Virus record (IMG/VR): IMGVR_UViG_3300047509_000028
Coordinates: 1-63,987 of that record
Reading direction: 5' to 3' (one strand)
Length of the DNA: 63,987 nucleotides
Source of the DNA: a virus
The notes beneath the pieces were generated by a model. It was not told where the DNA came from, ran no database searches, and saw only the letters and a program-made list of their open reading frames with translations. Below are positions 25,002-34,830 of this stretch, in pieces (the first letter of the stretch is position 1; each line of letters starts with the position of its first letter). Position numbers and translations under genes: made by a program.

Positions 25002-26317
25002 GTAACCTTCGTAAACAGATTATAGACCTACCCCTTAAGTCCGTCCTCAACGGCACCGAACTGGTTGAGATACAGGAAGCTGCGGGGGGAATAGGTTCAA
25101 GCAAGCGTACGCCATTATCGGCGGCTATTACACTGATATTAGCTGGCGCAGTAACTAGCGTAAATACCAGAACTGGGGCGGTAACTCTTAGTAAATCCGA
25201 TGTAGGACTTAGTAACGTCGATAATACTTCGGATGCTAATAAACCAGTCTCTACTGCGCAAGCAGCAGCAGATGCCACAGTACTTAGTACAGCAGCGACA
25301 TTCACTGTTAGCCAAGTAGCCGCAGAAGCAACGGCAAGAACAAGTGGGGATAGTGCAACTCTAGCTAGCGCGCATACCTATGCAGATGGCGTAGTCGCTA
25401 CGGAAGCTACGGCAAGAGCGGCAGCGGATGCGCTATTAGCCCCCAAAGCATCGCCTACCTTGACAGGCGCTCCGACCGCACCTACTGCAAGTCACGGCGA
25501 CAATACCGCTAAACTAGCGACGACGGCATTCGTACAGGATGCGGTATCGAGCGCAGGCGGTGGCACAGTTACAAGTGTAAGCGTAACAACCGCAAATGGC
25601 GTTAGTGGTACGGTAGCTAATCCAACTACTACACCGGCTATTTCGTTAACTTTAGGGGCTATAACTCCTACGTCGGTAGCGGCAAGTGGGGCCGTTACTG
25701 GCTCTAATTTATCCGGCACGAATACCGGCGACCAAAGCAGTGTAACAGGTAATGCTGGTACAGCAACCGCGCTACAGACCGCGCGCAATATAGACGGCCA
25801 AGCGTTTAACGGGTCGGCAGATATCACAGTCATTGCTCCCGGTACGCACGCAGCAGCAAGCAAGGCGACGCCGGTAGATGCAGATGAACTACCGTTAGTA
25901 GATAGCGCCGCAGCTAATGTACTAAAGAAACTAACGTGGGCGAACCTAAAAGCGACACTTAAGACGTACTTTGATACGCTCTATGCGCCAGTAGCCTTTA
26001 CACCGAATGTGCAAAATGTAGCTTCCGCTGCTACGATTACTCCGACGTTTAGTAACGATATGGTGCGAGCTACAGCGCAAGCTGCGGCACTTACAATAGC
26101 TAATCCTACCGGAACTGCTAAAGATGGGTGGGGCATCGCGTTTGAGTTAAAAGATGATGGTACGGCTAGGGGTATAACTTTTGATACGCAATATAGAGGT
26201 ATAGGCGGGGCGCTACCGACGACAACTGTAGCTGGTAAGCGGATGATGTTTGCGGCGGTATTTAATAACGCAGATACAAAGTGGGATATACCGCTGCCGG
26301 TGGCGCAGGAGACATAA
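24998..26317 (+). CDS. Tail fibre shaft protein
   Basis: 439 residues, low complexity and rich in Ala, Thr and Ser. N-terminal LRKQIIDLPLKSVLNGTELV is followed by SVNTRTGAVTLSKSDVGLSN and VDNTSDANKPVST, the classical tail-fibre repeat wording, then PTLTGAPTAPTAS and LATTAFVQDAV. The C-terminal domain (about 330-439) is beta-rich. It is probably a trimeric fibre carrying the next gene product. Confidence 0.8.
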   Translation: MSNLRKQIIDLPLKSVLNGTELVEIQEAAGGIGSSKRTPLSAAITLILAGAVTSVNTRTGAVTLSKSDVGLSNVDNTSDANKPVSTAQAAADATVLSTAATFTVSQVAAEATARTSGDSATLASAHTYADGVVATEATARAAADALLAPKASPTLTGAPTAPTASHGDNTAKLATTAFVQDAVSSAGGGTVTSVSVTTANGVSGTVANPTTTPAISLTLGAITPTSVAASGAVTGSNLSGTNTGDQSSVTGNAGTATALQTARNIDGQAFNGSADITVIAPGTHAAASKATPVDADELPLVDSAAANVLKKLTWANLKATLKTYFDTLYAPVAFTPNVQNVASAATITPTFSNDMVRATAQAAALTIANPTGTAKDGWGIAFELKDDGTARGITFDTQYRGIGGALPTTTVAGKRMMFAAVFNNADTKWDIPLPVAQET

Positions 26318-27162
26318 TGCGCCCATTTAAAGCAATGCTAAAAGGACAAGCAGCGGGCGGCTACAATGCCGAGACGGTGACGTGGTATACTAGAATTACA
26401 GCACTTGGCGGCTCTACTAGCACGACGCAAAAGAATTGGGCGGATGCGCTAATCGTAGCAATTAGAGGTAAAAGTTATGGCGGCGGCTTAGTATCGTTAT
26501 GGCCGTACATCGGCGGTACGATAGCTGCTAACCGCGTTCCGTTAAGGGACGCTACAAATGTAGGCGCTGCTACGAATAGTGGTTTCGTAGACGCAGATTG
26601 TGGGGACGCGATAGGCACCAAGAATGCTACGGAAGCCGCTAAGTATATGGATAGCTTAATTTCCCCGCAGAATTTATTAAACCTTAACGGGGCGGCGAAT
26701 AAAGCAGGAATGGGACACTATGAAAGGTCTTGGGGGGCAGGATCGAACGTAGAACCGATAGGCTGTTATGACGCATCAAACACGCAGCGTTATTGTTTAG
26801 ACTTACGTTCCACGTTTGAGCGGTGTAGATTCGGCACCACAGGAAACGCAGGCGGTAGTAGCTCCACTACGACGAATGCTCACTACTACATGCAGAGTAC
26901 GGTAAGCGGCGGCGCTGCTACGTTAGCAATGTATAAAGATGGTTCGCACTTAGGCACGGATTTCGTAGGCTCGGAAGCGACAACCGGCGCTGGCGACCAC
27001 ACAATTATCTTGATGGGATGTAACGAGGCCGGTACGATTACACCGTGGAAGTCTGGCGGCGTAGCGTGCCACTATTTAACCGACGGCACTTGGTCAAGCA
27101 GCGATATAGCCGATTTCCATACGACACTAGGTACATGTTTAATAACCCCAACAGGCAGATAA
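26317..27162 (+). CDS. Putative receptor-binding or fibre tip protein
   Basis: 281 residues from ATG 26317, which overlaps the fibre stop (TAATG). It is beta-rich and Gly-rich, with six Cys residues, and has stretches such as GSSSTTTNAHYYMQSTVSGG and GDHTIILMGCNEAG reminiscent of concanavalin-like fibre domains. Its place directly after a fibre shaft suggests the distal, host-recognising part. Confidence 0.55.
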   Translation: MRPFKAMLKGQAAGGYNAETVTWYTRITALGGSTSTTQKNWADALIVAIRGKSYGGGLVSLWPYIGGTIAANRVPLRDATNVGAATNSGFVDADCGDAIGTKNATEAAKYMDSLISPQNLLNLNGAANKAGMGHYERSWGAGSNVEPIGCYDASNTQRYCLDLRSTFERCRFGTTGNAGGSSSTTTNAHYYMQSTVSGGAATLAMYKDGSHLGTDFVGSEATTGAGDHTIILMGCNEAGTITPWKSGGVACHYLTDGTWSSSDIADFHTTLGTCLITPTGR

Positions 27163-27164
27163 CC

Positions 27165-27251
27165 ATGAGCGCATATAGCATTTTAGATCCTATTACCGGA
27201 ACCGGCACGTCGAAAACATTTATGTTCCGCGTTAATAGGCCAATACGATGA
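27165..27251 (+). CDS. Tiny peptide between fibre genes
   Basis: 28 residues, MSAYSILDPITGTGTSKTFM plus FRVNRPIR. The stop overlaps the next start (ATGA). The frame exactly fills the gap between two fibre genes, which supports coding, but the size leaves it uncertain. Confidence 0.4.
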   Translation: MSAYSILDPITGTGTSKTFMFRVNRPIR

Positions 27252-28666
27252 CTCTACGAATCATATACCAAAGGCTAGCCGGTACGATACTTACCGATAT
27301 ATCGGACGTATCCACGCTGCTTCCTATAGACCTTATTACGTTAGCTGCTATAGAAGATGCAGTAAACTTTGGCGCAGGGGAATGGACTTACCTTACGATA
27401 AGTAACGGTAGCGGTTCGTACGTGGAAGAAGTAAAAGTTACGGGTACTAGCGGGAATAACTTAGTTATAGTACGGGGTAGAAGCGGGTCTACGCCTAGAG
27501 CGTTTACCGCTATAGACGCATACGTTACGAATGTAACGGGCGAAGATGCAATCAAAGATATCATAACGCAGTTTGCAACGCCGCCGGTAACTACAGTATC
27601 GGCCACAGGCGCAGCTACTAGCGCCTTAGTCGGAAATAACTATAATATATATGTACCAATACCGGAAATAACCGGCAGCGACGGGATAGACGTTACGGGA
27701 TCATGGCCTAGATACAATATAGCTTTTGTAGGTATCGGTGGTGGATGTTGCGCAGGGTGCGGGGGCGGAAGCGGGGGTGGTGGCGGGATAGATACACTAG
27801 ATATTACTAGTGATATACTACAAGGCAGTATTTTAGCTAATGTATTGCGCCTCTCGTTGCAAACTCCCGCGTTTACGGGCGCAGTTGGTATTACCGTAAC
27901 AGGCACCTATCCTAACTTTACTATTACGGGTAGCGCAGCGGGTACAGGTACGGTAACTTCTGTTGCCGCTGGTACGGGTATTACTGTAACGGGTGCGCCT
28001 GCAATAAATCCTACGGTAGCTATAACTAATACTGGTGTGACAGCAGGTAACTACGCAGGGTTAGTAATCAATGCACAAGGGCAGATAGTTACAGTACCCG
28101 CTGGGTTTAATCCGCTTAGCAATATAACCGCAGATGAAGGGATAAGCGTAGTTATAACAGGCGGTGTCGCGGCCCTTACAGTAGCTGATGCAGCAGTAGG
28201 CGTCGATGGTATCGTAGCTCTAGCAGATAGTGGATCGCCGCTTGACCCCACAGATGATGCAACGGCAACAACGCCTAAAGTAGTAGCTGCTGCTATAGCA
28301 GCCGCCGCGACTGGCGGCACACAAGGCAATGGTACGTCTACAGGCGAGGCAGATGCTAGTTACACAAACACACTAGGGGCTACTAATCTCGCTATTACCT
28401 TAGCGGCGGGTAAAAAATTAGCCTTATTCGCGGAATGCGAAATGTTAGATGGTGGAGCGCCGTTAACTCCGGTAGCTTTTGGTTTAGCTATTTTTGCCGC
28501 AACAGGCCCGGTAGCTGTGTATAAAGGAAAGAAAGCCACGCAAAGTAAGCAGACTATAGCAACAGTTATAGTAGGCCCATTAACCGATACAATAGCGTTA
28601 GTAACGACCGCAGTACCGGGCGGCTCTACAATCTTTTCATCATCCTTAATAGCGATTCCCCTCTAA
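27248..28666 (+). CDS. Fibre-module protein 4 (Gly-rich Cys cluster)
   Basis: 472 residues. The shared N-terminal module is present (AGEWTYLTISNGSG, VIVRGRSGSTPRAF). A domain with GSWPRYNIAF leads to GGGCCAGCGGGSGGGGG, a Cys-rich glycine hinge around residue 178. After it come tail-fibre repeats (VGITVTGTYPNFTITG, TVTSVAAGTGITVTG) and a C-terminal beta domain (about 360-472). Probably a second, independent tail fibre joined through the glycine hinge. Confidence 0.65.
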   Translation: MTLRIIYQRLAGTILTDISDVSTLLPIDLITLAAIEDAVNFGAGEWTYLTISNGSGSYVEEVKVTGTSGNNLVIVRGRSGSTPRAFTAIDAYVTNVTGEDAIKDIITQFATPPVTTVSATGAATSALVGNNYNIYVPIPEITGSDGIDVTGSWPRYNIAFVGIGGGCCAGCGGGSGGGGGIDTLDITSDILQGSILANVLRLSLQTPAFTGAVGITVTGTYPNFTITGSAAGTGTVTSVAAGTGITVTGAPAINPTVAITNTGVTAGNYAGLVINAQGQIVTVPAGFNPLSNITADEGISVVITGGVAALTVADAAVGVDGIVALADSGSPLDPTDDATATTPKVVAAAIAAAATGGTQGNGTSTGEADASYTNTLGATNLAITLAAGKKLALFAECEMLDGGAPLTPVAFGLAIFAATGPVAVYKGKKATQSKQTIATVIVGPLTDTIALVTTAVPGGSTIFSSSLIAIPL

Positions 28667-30903
28667 TGCCTAGCATACGCCTAACTAAATTCGGCGGCAT
28701 CAATACCGAAATTGCTGCTAGAAATAGCGGTAAAGAGGTCGCGCAGATAGCGCATAACTGCCTGTTATGGGATGGCTCACTACGCCCGTTAGCGCAGTGG
28801 AGAAACTTAAACGTCGTAGGATATGACTGCCGTAGCGTACATATAGACACGGATGATGTAACTATAAAATTAAACTCGTTGGAAGATGCGGCATTTCTGA
28901 CATCTGAAGTCTTTGCTAAGTCTACCGTCGTGGGACTTGCAGCAGATAAGTTTCAGTCGTATCAATCGAATATAGGCTATACTAATGATTTAAACCCCGC
29001 GAATACCGCCTACGAAGTGAGCGTGCCGCAACCCATATTAAGCAACGCTAGTACGGTGACATATACGCCAGAATACATTTCCAAGAAAGCGGTAAATAGG
29101 CTGTATGCGGTATCTACGTTACGCTATAACGGTAGCGGGTATGAAGAATCGCCACTTACTTTGATACCTAACCAAAGTTCGCAAACAGTAGTTTATGAAG
29201 GCGATTTAGCTAATATCCATATTGTATTGGCAGATGCGAGATTACACGAACGCAGTAAGATGCGACTGTATCGCTCTATATCCGCAATGGATACCGCTTC
29301 CGGCATAGTAAACGAACTAGATACTGAGTGGTTTTTAGTAACCGAACTAGGTACTATAGGCAACGGGTTAACTGGCACGTACGACTATTTCGACGGCGGT
29401 AGCGCTACAAGTTTGTCAATGGATGTGCACTTAGCAGATCGGCACAATCCGCCTGCGCCATACACGTATACAGCTTTAACCGTAGCAGAGGGCGGCTGGG
29501 TTGCTGCGGCTACGGCGGATGGTAAGATAGCTGTATCAGAACGGTATCAGTATCATGGCTGGCCTAGCGAGAACTATGCGAGTATTCCAGAGACGGTAAC
29601 AGACCTTGTAGCGCACTACGATACGCTTTACGTAGGTACGAAGAATCGACCGTACGCGGTATCGCTGGCTAATGGCGAAGCGTTAGGTTTACAGATGGGG
29701 GTTATTCCGTTCACAGCTAGTTACGAATGTTTGGCAGATACAATGGATGTTACTACAAACGGCGCGATGTACGCGACGAATGCGGGGGTTATATCCTTAT
29801 CGAAGCAGGGTATGGAGTTAGTTACTTCTGGCGTAGCGAGTGGCGTACGGCCACTGTACTGCGCTCAATACGCGGATAATACGACGGTAATGCAGCCCCC
29901 GGAGCAGGCTGTGATTGTAGGGTCTACGTTGGGCGGAACGCTAGCAGCAGCCACCCACTACTACGTAGTTACGGCAAAGAACGGCGCTGGGGAAACTAAG
30001 GTATCAAACGAACGTTCGGTAGTAAATACAGGTAGTACGTCCAGTAACAGGATATCATGGGAGCATGTAAAAGATGCTACCTTTATGCGCATATACCGAG
30101 GAACTGCGCCGGGGGCGGAGAACGTATACTATGAAATCGCTAACGATAGCGCTAGTACTGACGTATTTCTTGATACGGGGGCTACTGCGATCAACGGAAC
30201 CCCGCCAAACACTAACACGGCAATAGAACCTACCGAAAAATGTACGGAATTGCATTTTAGGGATACAGACCACGGAGCCTATTTTAACGGTAAGTATTTT
30301 GGGTTTGCGCAATTACCGCGCGATGATGGCTTAAGAATGGACTTAGGATACCTATTCGATACTGGTAGTACGCTAGACGGAGAACATCCGCTGCAAAAGT
30401 TGATTACGTTCGATGGGCCGCCGGGGAAGGTTATATCGCATACAACTAGCAGCAGTGGACTAGACGTACTTATAGGTATCCCGAATCCAGATATACTCGT
30501 AGACGCAGACATAAAGAATTCTGTGCACTCTATGCCGTTCCCGAACACGAAAGAAGGTGGTACGTACGATTTAGCGCCTAAAATGTGTTACCGCTGGAAG
30601 TCTAAGAAATTCGTATTTCCGGGCAATATGTGCATGTCGGCAGCTAAAGTAGTACATGACTGCAATGGGCACGTAAGGATTAAGTTCTACGTAGATTGCT
30701 GCTGTCGGTATGAAGTACTAGTTAAAGATTGCAAACCGTTTCGGCTTCCCGACAGTATGCAGGGAGTGGAGTGGGAAGTAGAAGTTATAGGCACTGCGAC
30801 GGTGCACGAAATTCATGTAGCTAGTTCCTTAAGAGAGTTAATCGAACACGACAGGTACGCAGACAGGGGATCGGGTATCATCGGTACACTAGGCGAACAA
30901 TAG
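28666..30903 (+). CDS. Tail nozzle/tube-like structural protein with Ig-like insert
   Basis: 745 residues. MPSIRLTKFGGINTEIAARN resembles the start of podovirus tail tube/nozzle proteins, which begin by listing genome-wide coordinates of a beta-propeller ring. The body contains KRLYAVSTL-like and LHERSKMRLYRSI blades. At about 425-520 a FN3/Ig-like domain (THYYVVTAKNGAGETKVSNE, ATFMRIYRGTAPG) echoes the insert of the head protein at 19495-20409. DCCCRYEV near 685 is a Cys triplet. Likely part of the short tail. Confidence 0.6.
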   Translation: MPSIRLTKFGGINTEIAARNSGKEVAQIAHNCLLWDGSLRPLAQWRNLNVVGYDCRSVHIDTDDVTIKLNSLEDAAFLTSEVFAKSTVVGLAADKFQSYQSNIGYTNDLNPANTAYEVSVPQPILSNASTVTYTPEYISKKAVNRLYAVSTLRYNGSGYEESPLTLIPNQSSQTVVYEGDLANIHIVLADARLHERSKMRLYRSISAMDTASGIVNELDTEWFLVTELGTIGNGLTGTYDYFDGGSATSLSMDVHLADRHNPPAPYTYTALTVAEGGWVAAATADGKIAVSERYQYHGWPSENYASIPETVTDLVAHYDTLYVGTKNRPYAVSLANGEALGLQMGVIPFTASYECLADTMDVTTNGAMYATNAGVISLSKQGMELVTSGVASGVRPLYCAQYADNTTVMQPPEQAVIVGSTLGGTLAAATHYYVVTAKNGAGETKVSNERSVVNTGSTSSNRISWEHVKDATFMRIYRGTAPGAENVYYEIANDSASTDVFLDTGATAINGTPPNTNTAIEPTEKCTELHFRDTDHGAYFNGKYFGFAQLPRDDGLRMDLGYLFDTGSTLDGEHPLQKLITFDGPPGKVISHTTSSSGLDVLIGIPNPDILVDADIKNSVHSMPFPNTKEGGTYDLAPKMCYRWKSKKFVFPGNMCMSAAKVVHDCNGHVRIKFYVDCCCRYEVLVKDCKPFRLPDSMQGVEWEVEVIGTATVHEIHVASSLRELIEHDRYADRGSGIIGTLGEQ

Positions 30904-30911
30904 GGAGTCGT

Positions 30912-31409
30912 ATGAGTAGCGTATTAAAGACACAGAAACAAGTGGATGAAAATTTAACCGCCATATTTCGTAAGAGGTTTGAATTAGACTCAGAGCAAAA
31001 TAAGGATAATCCGGGCTACCAAGCATGGGGTCTAGAAGCGATAGAAGTGGCTCTCGCTATGGCGAATATGGTTTTAGCTATTAAGCGTCCTGATTCCGGT
31101 AGAGGTTTTAGGATGGCTAAAGACCTTACTTACGGGCTTAATGCTAATAACTTTTGGGTAAAAAATGCTCCTGTACTAATGCCGCTAGTAACTACTATGC
31201 TTAACGCACACGCAGACGAATTAAATATAGCGATGGATGTAGCTACTTACCGAGAGTATTCTGGATATGATGCGTTACTAAGCTCTACAAAGTGTGCCTC
31301 ACTTGAGCTATTCTCTATGATCCTGTACCTTGTAGGTGGCCCATTGCTGATGGCGGTTTCGTCAACACCGCTTAAGTTAGACTTAATGCCTTACTTCGTG
31401 AGTGTATAA
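30912..31409 (+). CDS. Hypothetical virion-region protein
   Basis: 165 residues with GGGAG upstream. Mainly helical (LEAIEVALAMANMVLAIKRP), with a hydrophobic C-terminal segment (LELFSMILYLVGGPLLMAV). Followed by ejection-type proteins, it may enter the cell with DNA. Not recognised. Confidence 0.6.
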   Translation: MSSVLKTQKQVDENLTAIFRKRFELDSEQNKDNPGYQAWGLEAIEVALAMANMVLAIKRPDSGRGFRMAKDLTYGLNANNFWVKNAPVLMPLVTTMLNAHADELNIAMDVATYREYSGYDALLSSTKCASLELFSMILYLVGGPLLMAVSSTPLKLDLMPYFVSV

Positions 31410-32206
31410 TGTCCGCAGTATTCGGCCAGCAGATTGATTTAGTAGAAATAGCCACGCAGGCTATCGAAGCTGCGGCTGGCATAGGGGCGCTAATACAAGG
31501 GCTTAAACTTGTAGAGTTGTCGCGCAAGTACTATGATCTATACAACGCACAACGGCATTTTTACTATAACGTATTTCAGAATGGCGTAGAAACTCCGTTA
31601 TTAGCGGACGTATACGCTAAGCCGATTTACGTTATAGATTACGCAGGGCGTGCGGCAACAGCCTACAACGCTCTTACAGGCCCATTCGGCGGTAAAGCCA
31701 CAGATACGTTAGGCTGGTGGACACGGCACGCGAATATGTATGCGTTTGCCCCTGACCCGCTAATTACGGAAATGCCGATAGACTTAGCTGCATTACAGTC
31801 CGATTGGACGAATTACCTATTCCGCTTTGAAGAACTGTGGGCGGATATAAGAAATGATGAGCGCTGGGCTAGACGGCTTGCGATACACAATATCGGTATC
31901 AAACAGGGCGCAGAAATCTCTACGGCGTTGGATAGCGCACTTGGGCAGTACCAAGACAACATACAAGACATGAGTAATCAGTTAGCTACGTACGGAAATG
32001 GGGTTGCTAAATACGCTGGATACAAACGCAGCTTATCCGATATGCGGGAGGAATTTTCGCATGGTACGTCGTATCAGAGGAATATATCTCCTGCGAATAA
32101 TACTCCGTCTGTAGATACGATAGGTGGCGGGTATTCCCCGCCAACGACTCCGCAGAGTCCGTTTATAGGCTCGCCAGTGCGCAATAATCTGGTAGGTATA
32201 CAATGA
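31409..32206 (+). CDS. Internal virion (ejection) protein, copy A
   Basis: 265 residues, helical. RRLAIHNIGIKQGAEIST, ATYGNGVAKYAGYKRSLSD and MREEF align with RKLSIANIGIGFGN, ASIGNGMQERAGYQEARKD and IRKLF in the next gene, so the two are diverged copies. The position before a transglycosylase and the giant internal protein fits an ejected core protein. The C-terminus is Pro/Gly-rich. Confidence 0.6.
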   Translation: MSAVFGQQIDLVEIATQAIEAAAGIGALIQGLKLVELSRKYYDLYNAQRHFYYNVFQNGVETPLLADVYAKPIYVIDYAGRAATAYNALTGPFGGKATDTLGWWTRHANMYAFAPDPLITEMPIDLAALQSDWTNYLFRFEELWADIRNDERWARRLAIHNIGIKQGAEISTALDSALGQYQDNIQDMSNQLATYGNGVAKYAGYKRSLSDMREEFSHGTSYQRNISPANNTPSVDTIGGGYSPPTTPQSPFIGSPVRNNLVGIQ

Positions 32207-32970
32207 CTGACTACATGAGTCCCGGCATGACGCCAGTACAGAATCAGCCTTTGGCCGGTAGGGACGGCATGAATGCGGCGTTTGAGAGTACCGATAAAGG
32301 CGGAATGCGGGGTATTGCTTTGCTAGCTATGGCGATTGCAGAGTACGAGCTTAAGCAAAAAGCAATTAACCTAGCTAAAGATTACTACAACGTCAATAAA
32401 CAGGATTACGATTACGTAGCGTCGCATCACCAACCTGCGATGCGGCAAACAGCTATAGAAGCGTTCGGCCCAAGTAATCCATATTACGCTTATGATCTTC
32501 CTGCGTCCGTCGCAGCGGGTATGGCAAAGTCCAATATCATCGACAAGCAGTGGCACGAAGCACGTCGAAGAATGTCGAAGTATAATGTAGGACAGATGCG
32601 CCGACTAGACTACGAAATGGCAATAGCAAAAACCCACGCAGTCATGGGCGGCTGGAATGCAGGTATACGTTACGAACTCGCTTGGGCAGATGAACATAAT
32701 AACCGTACGTATAATCGTAAGTTGTCAATAGCGAATATTGGTATAGGTTTCGGTAATATCGTACGCGCGGGACTGGCGGCTTCCGTACAGAAACTTGCCG
32801 CATCCTATGACAATATAGGCGATACGATTGCTTCGATAGGCAATGGTATGCAGGAGCGCGCCGGGTACCAAGAAGCGCGCAAAGATATACGTAAGCTATT
32901 TAATCCTGCCAAAGTAAGCCAAACCAGCCAACCGAATAAGTTAGTGCAGAATGAGAGGACTCCGATATGA
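32203..32970 (+). CDS. Internal virion (ejection) protein, copy B
   Basis: 255 residues, related to the preceding gene (see there). It has a helix with amphipathic character near 30-60 (IALLAMAIAEYELKQKAINL) that could interact with membrane during DNA entry. It overlaps its neighbours by four bases on each side. Confidence 0.6.
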   Translation: MTDYMSPGMTPVQNQPLAGRDGMNAAFESTDKGGMRGIALLAMAIAEYELKQKAINLAKDYYNVNKQDYDYVASHHQPAMRQTAIEAFGPSNPYYAYDLPASVAAGMAKSNIIDKQWHEARRRMSKYNVGQMRRLDYEMAIAKTHAVMGGWNAGIRYELAWADEHNNRTYNRKLSIANIGIGFGNIVRAGLAASVQKLAASYDNIGDTIASIGNGMQERAGYQEARKDIRKLFNPAKVSQTSQPNKLVQNERTPI

Positions 32971-33812
32971 GACAGGTCTATTTCGATCCGTTCGGTAAAT
33001 ACACGGAAGGCTATGATGCTGGGGCAAGCCGCCAGCTACAGACCGAGAAAGACGTGCGCGATGCGCGGCAGCAGGACTATACGTATAACGTAACGAACCC
33101 GCTGAATACCCAAGTATTAAAGAATGAAGCAGATTTATCTACGTATGCGCTACCGCTTAGGGAACGTAATGCGGGGTACTTGGTAGACCAGGAACAGGCA
33201 AAAGCGAATGAGGCTCAACAGGGCGTCGCTAATGAATATGGTAACTTAACTAATAGTATGTACTTCCCCCTGCACCAATTTGCTGCGAACACAGGTATGC
33301 GTATTTCGACGAACGGCGATGGTACATGGGCTATTCACGACCGCAATAATAACATTATAGCCCCTAATGTGTCTGAGCAGAATATACACGATTATCTGAA
33401 CAGAGACTATAACTTAAAAGCCGGTTCGACTCAGGCAGCAAACGCTAGAGATTACGGACAAGCAGACTATTTTAGCGGTAGGAACGCAACACAGCAAGGT
33501 GTAGCGAATACTAGAGCGGATGCTTCTATGTACGGCGCAGATACGCGCGCCGCTGCGCGTGCTGGTGGGTATAGCCCGTTTGATCCATTTGGTATAGGCC
33601 GTATTCAAGGTACGAATGGGCAACCCGACTATACGAATCCCGGCAGTATTTTACCCGCACCCCCTGCGCGACAGCCACAGCCGCAGACACAGCCGCAGGC
33701 ACAGCCGCAGACAGATCAGTACGGTATTCCGCCTATGTCAAGCGTAACAGGCTACGGCGTAGATGGGGATATAGCGGCAAGAAGGACGAAGCTACCCGCC
33801 GGGAATATCTAA
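32967..33812 (+). CDS. Hypothetical internal virion protein, Gln/Pro-rich
   Basis: 281 residues. Polar and probably flexible: many Asn, Gln and Tyr, and a run PPARQPQPQTQPQAQPQT near 225. The first part opens MRQVYFDPFGKYTEGYDAG. It lies inside the ejection-protein set. No catalytic motif seen. Confidence 0.6.
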   Translation: MRQVYFDPFGKYTEGYDAGASRQLQTEKDVRDARQQDYTYNVTNPLNTQVLKNEADLSTYALPLRERNAGYLVDQEQAKANEAQQGVANEYGNLTNSMYFPLHQFAANTGMRISTNGDGTWAIHDRNNNIIAPNVSEQNIHDYLNRDYNLKAGSTQAANARDYGQADYFSGRNATQQGVANTRADASMYGADTRAAARAGGYSPFDPFGIGRIQGTNGQPDYTNPGSILPAPPARQPQPQTQPQAQPQTDQYGIPPMSSVTGYGVDGDIAARRTKLPAGNI

Positions 33813-34495
33813 TGCCTAGTCTTACTGATATCTACAATATCACTCCCGATATTACGCAGTTAGCGTCAGGTGCGGATGATCTTACGGGTACGTCGCAGGT
33901 AGAGAATTCGTTACAGCTACCTACCGATTACTTACAAGATAACCATGACGCATTGCTGAGTGCGGCAAAACAACGTATAGGTCGTATGTCGCCTATTTAC
34001 GCGCAGAAGAATCAGATAGCACCCCCACAACCCCAGCAGAACTTTCAGGAATCGCCCGTACCACCAGTACACCCAAATGGGCAAGTAAATCCAGACTTCA
34101 TTACGCAGTTAATGAAGAACCATGAATCGAAGGGTAGTTACACAGTAAAGAATCCAGACCCGAATAGTACCGCATCTGGCGCGTACCAGTATACAGACGC
34201 CACATGGAACGGATACGGCGGGTATACGAAAGCAATGTTAGCTCCGCCAGCAGTGCAGGATCAGAAATTTCGGGAAGATATAGCAAATAGAATACTGCAC
34301 TATAACGGCAATCCGTTTAAAGTAATTGCAGCGCATTATCAGCCTATGCGTGCCGACCATCCCGAAACATGGAACGAACCAGTGAAAGGTAATCGCGGCA
34401 AGCAATCGCAATCCGTTGCATCCTATGTAGCGCAAACCGTACATGGTACGCCGTTAGAACAAGCGTTTCAGACGTATATGAGGAATCCGCAATGA
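33812..34495 (+). CDS. Virion-associated transglycosylase-like protein
   Basis: 227 residues. The C-terminal half has LMKNHESKGSYTVKN with a candidate catalytic Glu near residue 100, then SGAYQYTDATWNGYGG and ILHYNGNPFKVIAAHY, matching the order of SLT/Rpf-type lysozyme folds. It probably opens a local hole in peptidoglycan during infection, as opposed to the free endolysin at 12897-13418. Confidence 0.7.
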   Translation: MPSLTDIYNITPDITQLASGADDLTGTSQVENSLQLPTDYLQDNHDALLSAAKQRIGRMSPIYAQKNQIAPPQPQQNFQESPVPPVHPNGQVNPDFITQLMKNHESKGSYTVKNPDPNSTASGAYQYTDATWNGYGGYTKAMLAPPAVQDQKFREDIANRILHYNGNPFKVIAAHYQPMRADHPETWNEPVKGNRGKQSQSVASYVAQTVHGTPLEQAFQTYMRNPQ

Positions 34496-34830
34496 GTATT
34501 CTTAGAAGTAATAACAAACTAAACATTGCAACCCAGCAGAGTTTAGCAGAATACGGTATTGCGCGCGAAGAAGCAGTGAAAGGCTCCAAGAAAATCAAAG
34601 GCTCTGAGCCTAAGTATTTCATTATGGAGCGCGAAGGAAAGGATTATAACCTCAGTTTTCCGGCTAACCTAGAATCTCTACCCACCAGTAAGGGGCAGAG
34701 TTTAGCCATCGTAGCGCCGGATAATGAGGCATTCGACTTACTCGCGCCAAAGAACTTTTCAGAGAAGTTGTCTTTTAAAGATACGAAAAGCATCCGTAAA
34801 TACCTTAGCAGACTATTGGATACCCTGTAA
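34492..34830 (+). CDS. Hypothetical protein
   Basis: 112 residues, basic and helical, starting by ATGA overlap and abutting the giant gene (TAATG). Contains SLAEYGIAREEAVKGSKKIK. Possibly a partner or chaperone of the giant protein. Not recognised. Confidence 0.6.
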   Translation: MSILRSNNKLNIATQQSLAEYGIAREEAVKGSKKIKGSEPKYFIMEREGKDYNLSFPANLESLPTSKGQSLAIVAPDNEAFDLLAPKNFSEKLSFKDTKSIRKYLSRLLDTL

